This document shows, in pieces, positions 47,165 through 49,611 of a stretch of DNA of 49,611 bases (its first letter is position 1; the number at the start of each line of letters is the position of its first letter). This DNA comes from Hofstenia miamia (taxonomy: Eukaryota; Xenacoelomorpha; Acoela; Hofsteniidae). The DNA lies in the NCBI GenBank assembly GCA_900660155.1, contig CABFPE010000703.1, positions 236,007-285,617 of the forward strand, given 5' to 3'. A program made the translations under genes and the position numbers. Under the pieces are notes generated by a model. The model searched no databases. It saw nothing but the letters and a program-made list of their open reading frames with translations, and was not told where the DNA came from.

Positions 47165-47374
47165 CAACTAAATGTCAACTAAAGGGTGTGTAGTGTGGGG
47201 CTATGGATAACTCTAAAAAATGCCTTTGGAGCAAGATCACAATGGAACACCACTCTCAAAACCCCACTAGCAAATCTCAATGACAACTAAAGGGCAAAGA
47301 GTCTGTAGCAACAACTCATAGTCCTCCTCAACAACTAAAGGTCAGAGGTACTAAAATCTGTGATCAACTAAAGG
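47165..47374 (+). repeat. five copies of CAACTAAAGG after pol
   Basis: CAACTAAATG at 47165, then CAACTAAAGG at 47176, 47284, 47332 and 47365. Irregular spacing within 210 bp, all on the same strand, in the non-coding segment directly after the integrase. Meaning unknown; could be part of an LTR or protein-binding words. Confidence 0.6.
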
Positions 47375-47854
47375 ATTCAGATATCAAAGAAATTAGCAAT
47401 GACTCTCAAATTGATATATTGGAACAACCTTCTACAAGCTCACTCCCCACTACAAGCTTGCAGCCATTCTCATTCAGACAGCTCTCAACCACATCTTGAT
47501 TACATCAATCATCCAGATCAGAAGACTGAGAAAGCTGCATGACAAAAATAGGGAGGGAATGAATACATCCCTACTTCATCACAAACAGGCAAATGAGATA
47601 CAATGCACATAACAATCTATATCAAGAAACAAAATGCTTTATAAAGAAACACACCACATTAAAGGAGAGTGATGGATCAGCAATACCAATAGTTATTGAC
47701 AAATCAAGCAGGCCCATGTGCAACACAGTCATCTCATACTAACAAAAAATGAATGAGAATCTAAATCACCCATACTTTTGAAGTACTGTACACTTTACAT
47801 TTGATGATCAGTTCATGTTAACAGATACACAGAAATTAATAACACATAGAGAAA

Positions 47855-49215
47855 ATCATTCAAGAATATGAGCAGGTGAATCTCAACAAGAAAAACTTAC
47901 TGATAATATATTTAATCAAAGAGAATGAGCTGCATGCAAAAATGCTACAAAAATTGATAGAGGACTTATTAAAACTGGCCAAAGACCAGAAAGTATGGAT
48001 GATAATCATAGCAAGAAGTGATGCCAAAAAACAAATACCATAGTTTCTAAAGCAACTCACATATAAATTAGAGAATATATTTGTAATGGAAACTGCTGAC
48101 AAGACAAACCTATCTGAACTTGTTTCAATAGATCTTAAACTCAACTTGATAGTGCCAGTGGAGAGGATAAGGGTTGAGCGAAAAATAGCAATTGATCTCT
48201 ACTATCAAACAAAAACAATAGAAATAACACAAACAGGAGGTGATATGGAAGAAGTAGGCAACATATATCTAAAATGTAGCATGAACCAAATGTCTGAACA
48301 TCTAAAACAAATCTCAGATATATGGAGTGAGATCAAAAGTGACGAACTGATCCAAGACAGATGGTGAAAAATAGACATTGAATCAATGATCAAAACATAC
48401 CACAAAATGTTGGAGAAAACATATAATGAAATAAGGAGAGCTTACAAGATGGGGTTGAACAGCAATTTCAAAAACATGTTATTTGAGGAAATCAACACAC
48501 CATAAATAAGGGCTCAAACATCAATCTGGATACTAGCAATTGCTTTAGCAGACAATAACATGCTGGAACTCCCAATGTCAAGAAAAGAGAGACAATTGAT
48601 AGTAAAAAACAGAAAATACAAATTTTCATTATCATCTATCACAGGCAACATAAAAAAAACTGGATATTACAAGCCATAACTGTAACAACACAATCACTTA
48701 TGAAGAAACCGCATCATAGAATTGGCAAACAGCACAGAAATCTGTCCAACCAAAATAGACATACTAAGTGATGCAATAAAGAAATACATGTGGGGAGTGA
48801 CATCCAACTGTAAATTAAGAGCACTAAAAAAACAACAATGGTTGACTACAAGAAACTTAATCAGAAGACAACAAGGTGGGACTGAGGAAACCATGAAGAA
48901 AATAAGAAGATCAGGTGCAAATGAGACAATCAAAAAGGAAATGCACAAATATATGATGGATTACCCAAAGTGCACATACACCAAAATGATGAAAACATTG
49001 GAAGTAATGTGGAAAAAAGGGCATACTTGCCCCATAGAGATAATAGAGATGCACAACAAGTTTCAAGAAGAGATGGACAGGGAAAACAATGGGCAAAGTA
49101 ACTACCTATGACCTATATGAAAAAGGTAAGCCAATTTGCAAACAAGAGATAACAAGAGAGGAAGTTATAGAAAACATCATTCTACAACAAAGCATCAATA
49201 TCAAAAGTGCTGTGA
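47855..49215 (+). pseudogene. unidentified decayed coding region downstream of pol
   Basis: One frame stays coherent and hydrophilic from about 47855 to 48650 with only a few stops (TAG 48041-48043, TGA 48365-48367, TAA 48503-48505): 'EKIIQEYEQVNLNKKNLL', 'NLSELVSIDLKLNLIVPVER', 'KTYHKMLEKTYNEIRRAYKM'. A second ORF, 48722-49111, contains 'KKYMWGVTSNCKLRALKKQQ'. A third frame to about 49215 reads 'VTTYDLYEKGKPICKQEI'. Basic and helical, without a membrane anchor or Cys pattern. Position after pol would suit an extra ORF of a gypsy-like element, or a separate inserted element. I do not recognise the family. Confidence 0.4.
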
Positions 49216-49404
49216 TCCACTTATGAATTCTTCATCCCAGACACAATAATACACCCTGATCTATCACACACAAGCTGAATCAATGCAATCATGACACTAA
49301 TGATAGCAACCAAAGGCCTCTGGCTATATAAAAAACACTACAATGAATTCAACACAAAACTAAATGAACTAAGAAGCATGTGTCCTATCAGTAGTATTAA
49401 GAGA

Positions 49405-49488
49405 GTCGAAGCCCTTCTCACTTTTTTCTGATTGGTCGAGAGGTGGGTCGTAGCCCTTCTCACTTTTCGCTGATTGGTCGAGAGGGTT
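49405..49488. repeat. two tandem 42-bp repeats with ATTGG boxes
   Basis: Copies at 49405-49446 and 49447-49488. Shared words are AGCCCTTCTCACTTTT and CTGATTGGTCGAGAGG. About 37 of 42 positions agree. CTGATTGG is the complement of CCAATCAG, a good NF-Y site. Confidence 0.85.
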
Positions 49489-49611
49489 GGTCTTTGACCT
49501 GAGACGTCGTGGATATTGGCGGGGGTGTTTTACTGACGTCATGGATGTACTTTTACTAGTTTTTGTGTTATTTATGTGGCCTAATTTAGTTTGCATTTTT
49601 TTACTTTTTTA
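49405..49611. promoter_or_regulatory. CpG-rich promoter-like segment at the window edge
   Basis: ATTGG boxes at 49431, 49473 and 49515 (exact 42-bp steps), GC box GGCGGGGG at 49518-49525, and a perfect CRE TGACGTCA at 49534-49541; GACGTC also at 49503-49508. About nine CpGs in 207 bp. This is the standard composition of a proximal housekeeping promoter. Direction and target gene are unknown because the window ends here; it could also belong to an LTR. Confidence 0.5.

Noticed and set aside
49369..49596. Minus-strand ORF with a 14-residue repeat (LDQSxKSEKG)
   Set aside because: The peptide repeat is only the translation of the 42-bp promoter-like tandem repeat; no other coding evidence.
1..49611. 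tRNA, rRNA, CRISPR arrays, bacterial operons
   Set aside because: No cloverleaf, rRNA core or regularly spaced repeat-spacer pattern was recognised on either strand.

Overview
This is animal nuclear DNA: an AT-rich, intron-containing locus full of transposon relics, with a 10-N gap (28327-28336) and one stray N (6722). The anchor is a complete gene for Integrator complex subunit 3 (INTS3), 13 coding exons on the + strand at 21407-32274, giving a predicted 1017-residue protein close to the 1043 residues I recall for human INTS3. The introns fall into two classes, three of 42-44 nt and nine of 114-1817 nt. CR1/Jockey-type LINEs, hAT, Tc1/mariner, piggyBac-like and Ty3/gypsy relics point to an invertebrate metazoan, but I cannot name the phylum. 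No bacterial, plastid or CRISPR features were seen.

Layout. 0-7.7 kb: decayed LINEs (3-596 +, 1258-4450 +, 4650-6310 +, 6720-7735 -). 7.9-19.75 kb: AT-rich sequence without a host gene, holding a 985-bp non-autonomous hAT element (11019-12003), a 367-bp hAT MITE (12996-13362), two inverted-repeat units (13.5-14.1 kb) and a mariner-type transposase pseudogene broken by one stop codon (14970-16064 -). 19804-19977 (-): a 57-codon gene for a small membrane protein resembling SMIM30. 20200-21060: a large fold-back repeat between that gene and INTS3. 21.39-32.46 kb: INTS3, with a Tc1/mariner-type MITE in intron 5, a tandem repeat copying the exon 9 splice donor, a GCGCCCG-rich repeat around the N gap in intron 9, and a hAT MITE with a perfect 8-bp target duplication in intron 10. 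33-37.6 kb: minus-strand LINE relics and a retroelement C-terminal-domain relic.

38.7-49.4 kb is compositionally different: I count seven CpG dinucleotides in 10.7 kb, where base composition would give a few hundred. It holds a coiled-coil ORF (42203-42607), a piggyBac-like MITE (42790-42971), a broken Ty3/gypsy pol (43.74-47.09 kb; protease C-terminus, RT, RNase H, integrase, GPY/F) and unidentified decayed coding sequence (47.86-49.2 kb). It ends abruptly at about 49405, where a CpG-rich, promoter-like segment begins with three ATTGG (inverted CCAAT) boxes spaced exactly 42 bp apart, a GC box and a perfect CRE.

Only INTS3 and the SMIM30-like gene look like functional host genes. INTS3 acts in Integrator (snRNA 3'-end processing, promoter-proximal termination) and in the SOSS single-strand-DNA repair complex. 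Almost everything else is mobile-element debris, much of it delimitable to the base from target-site duplications.
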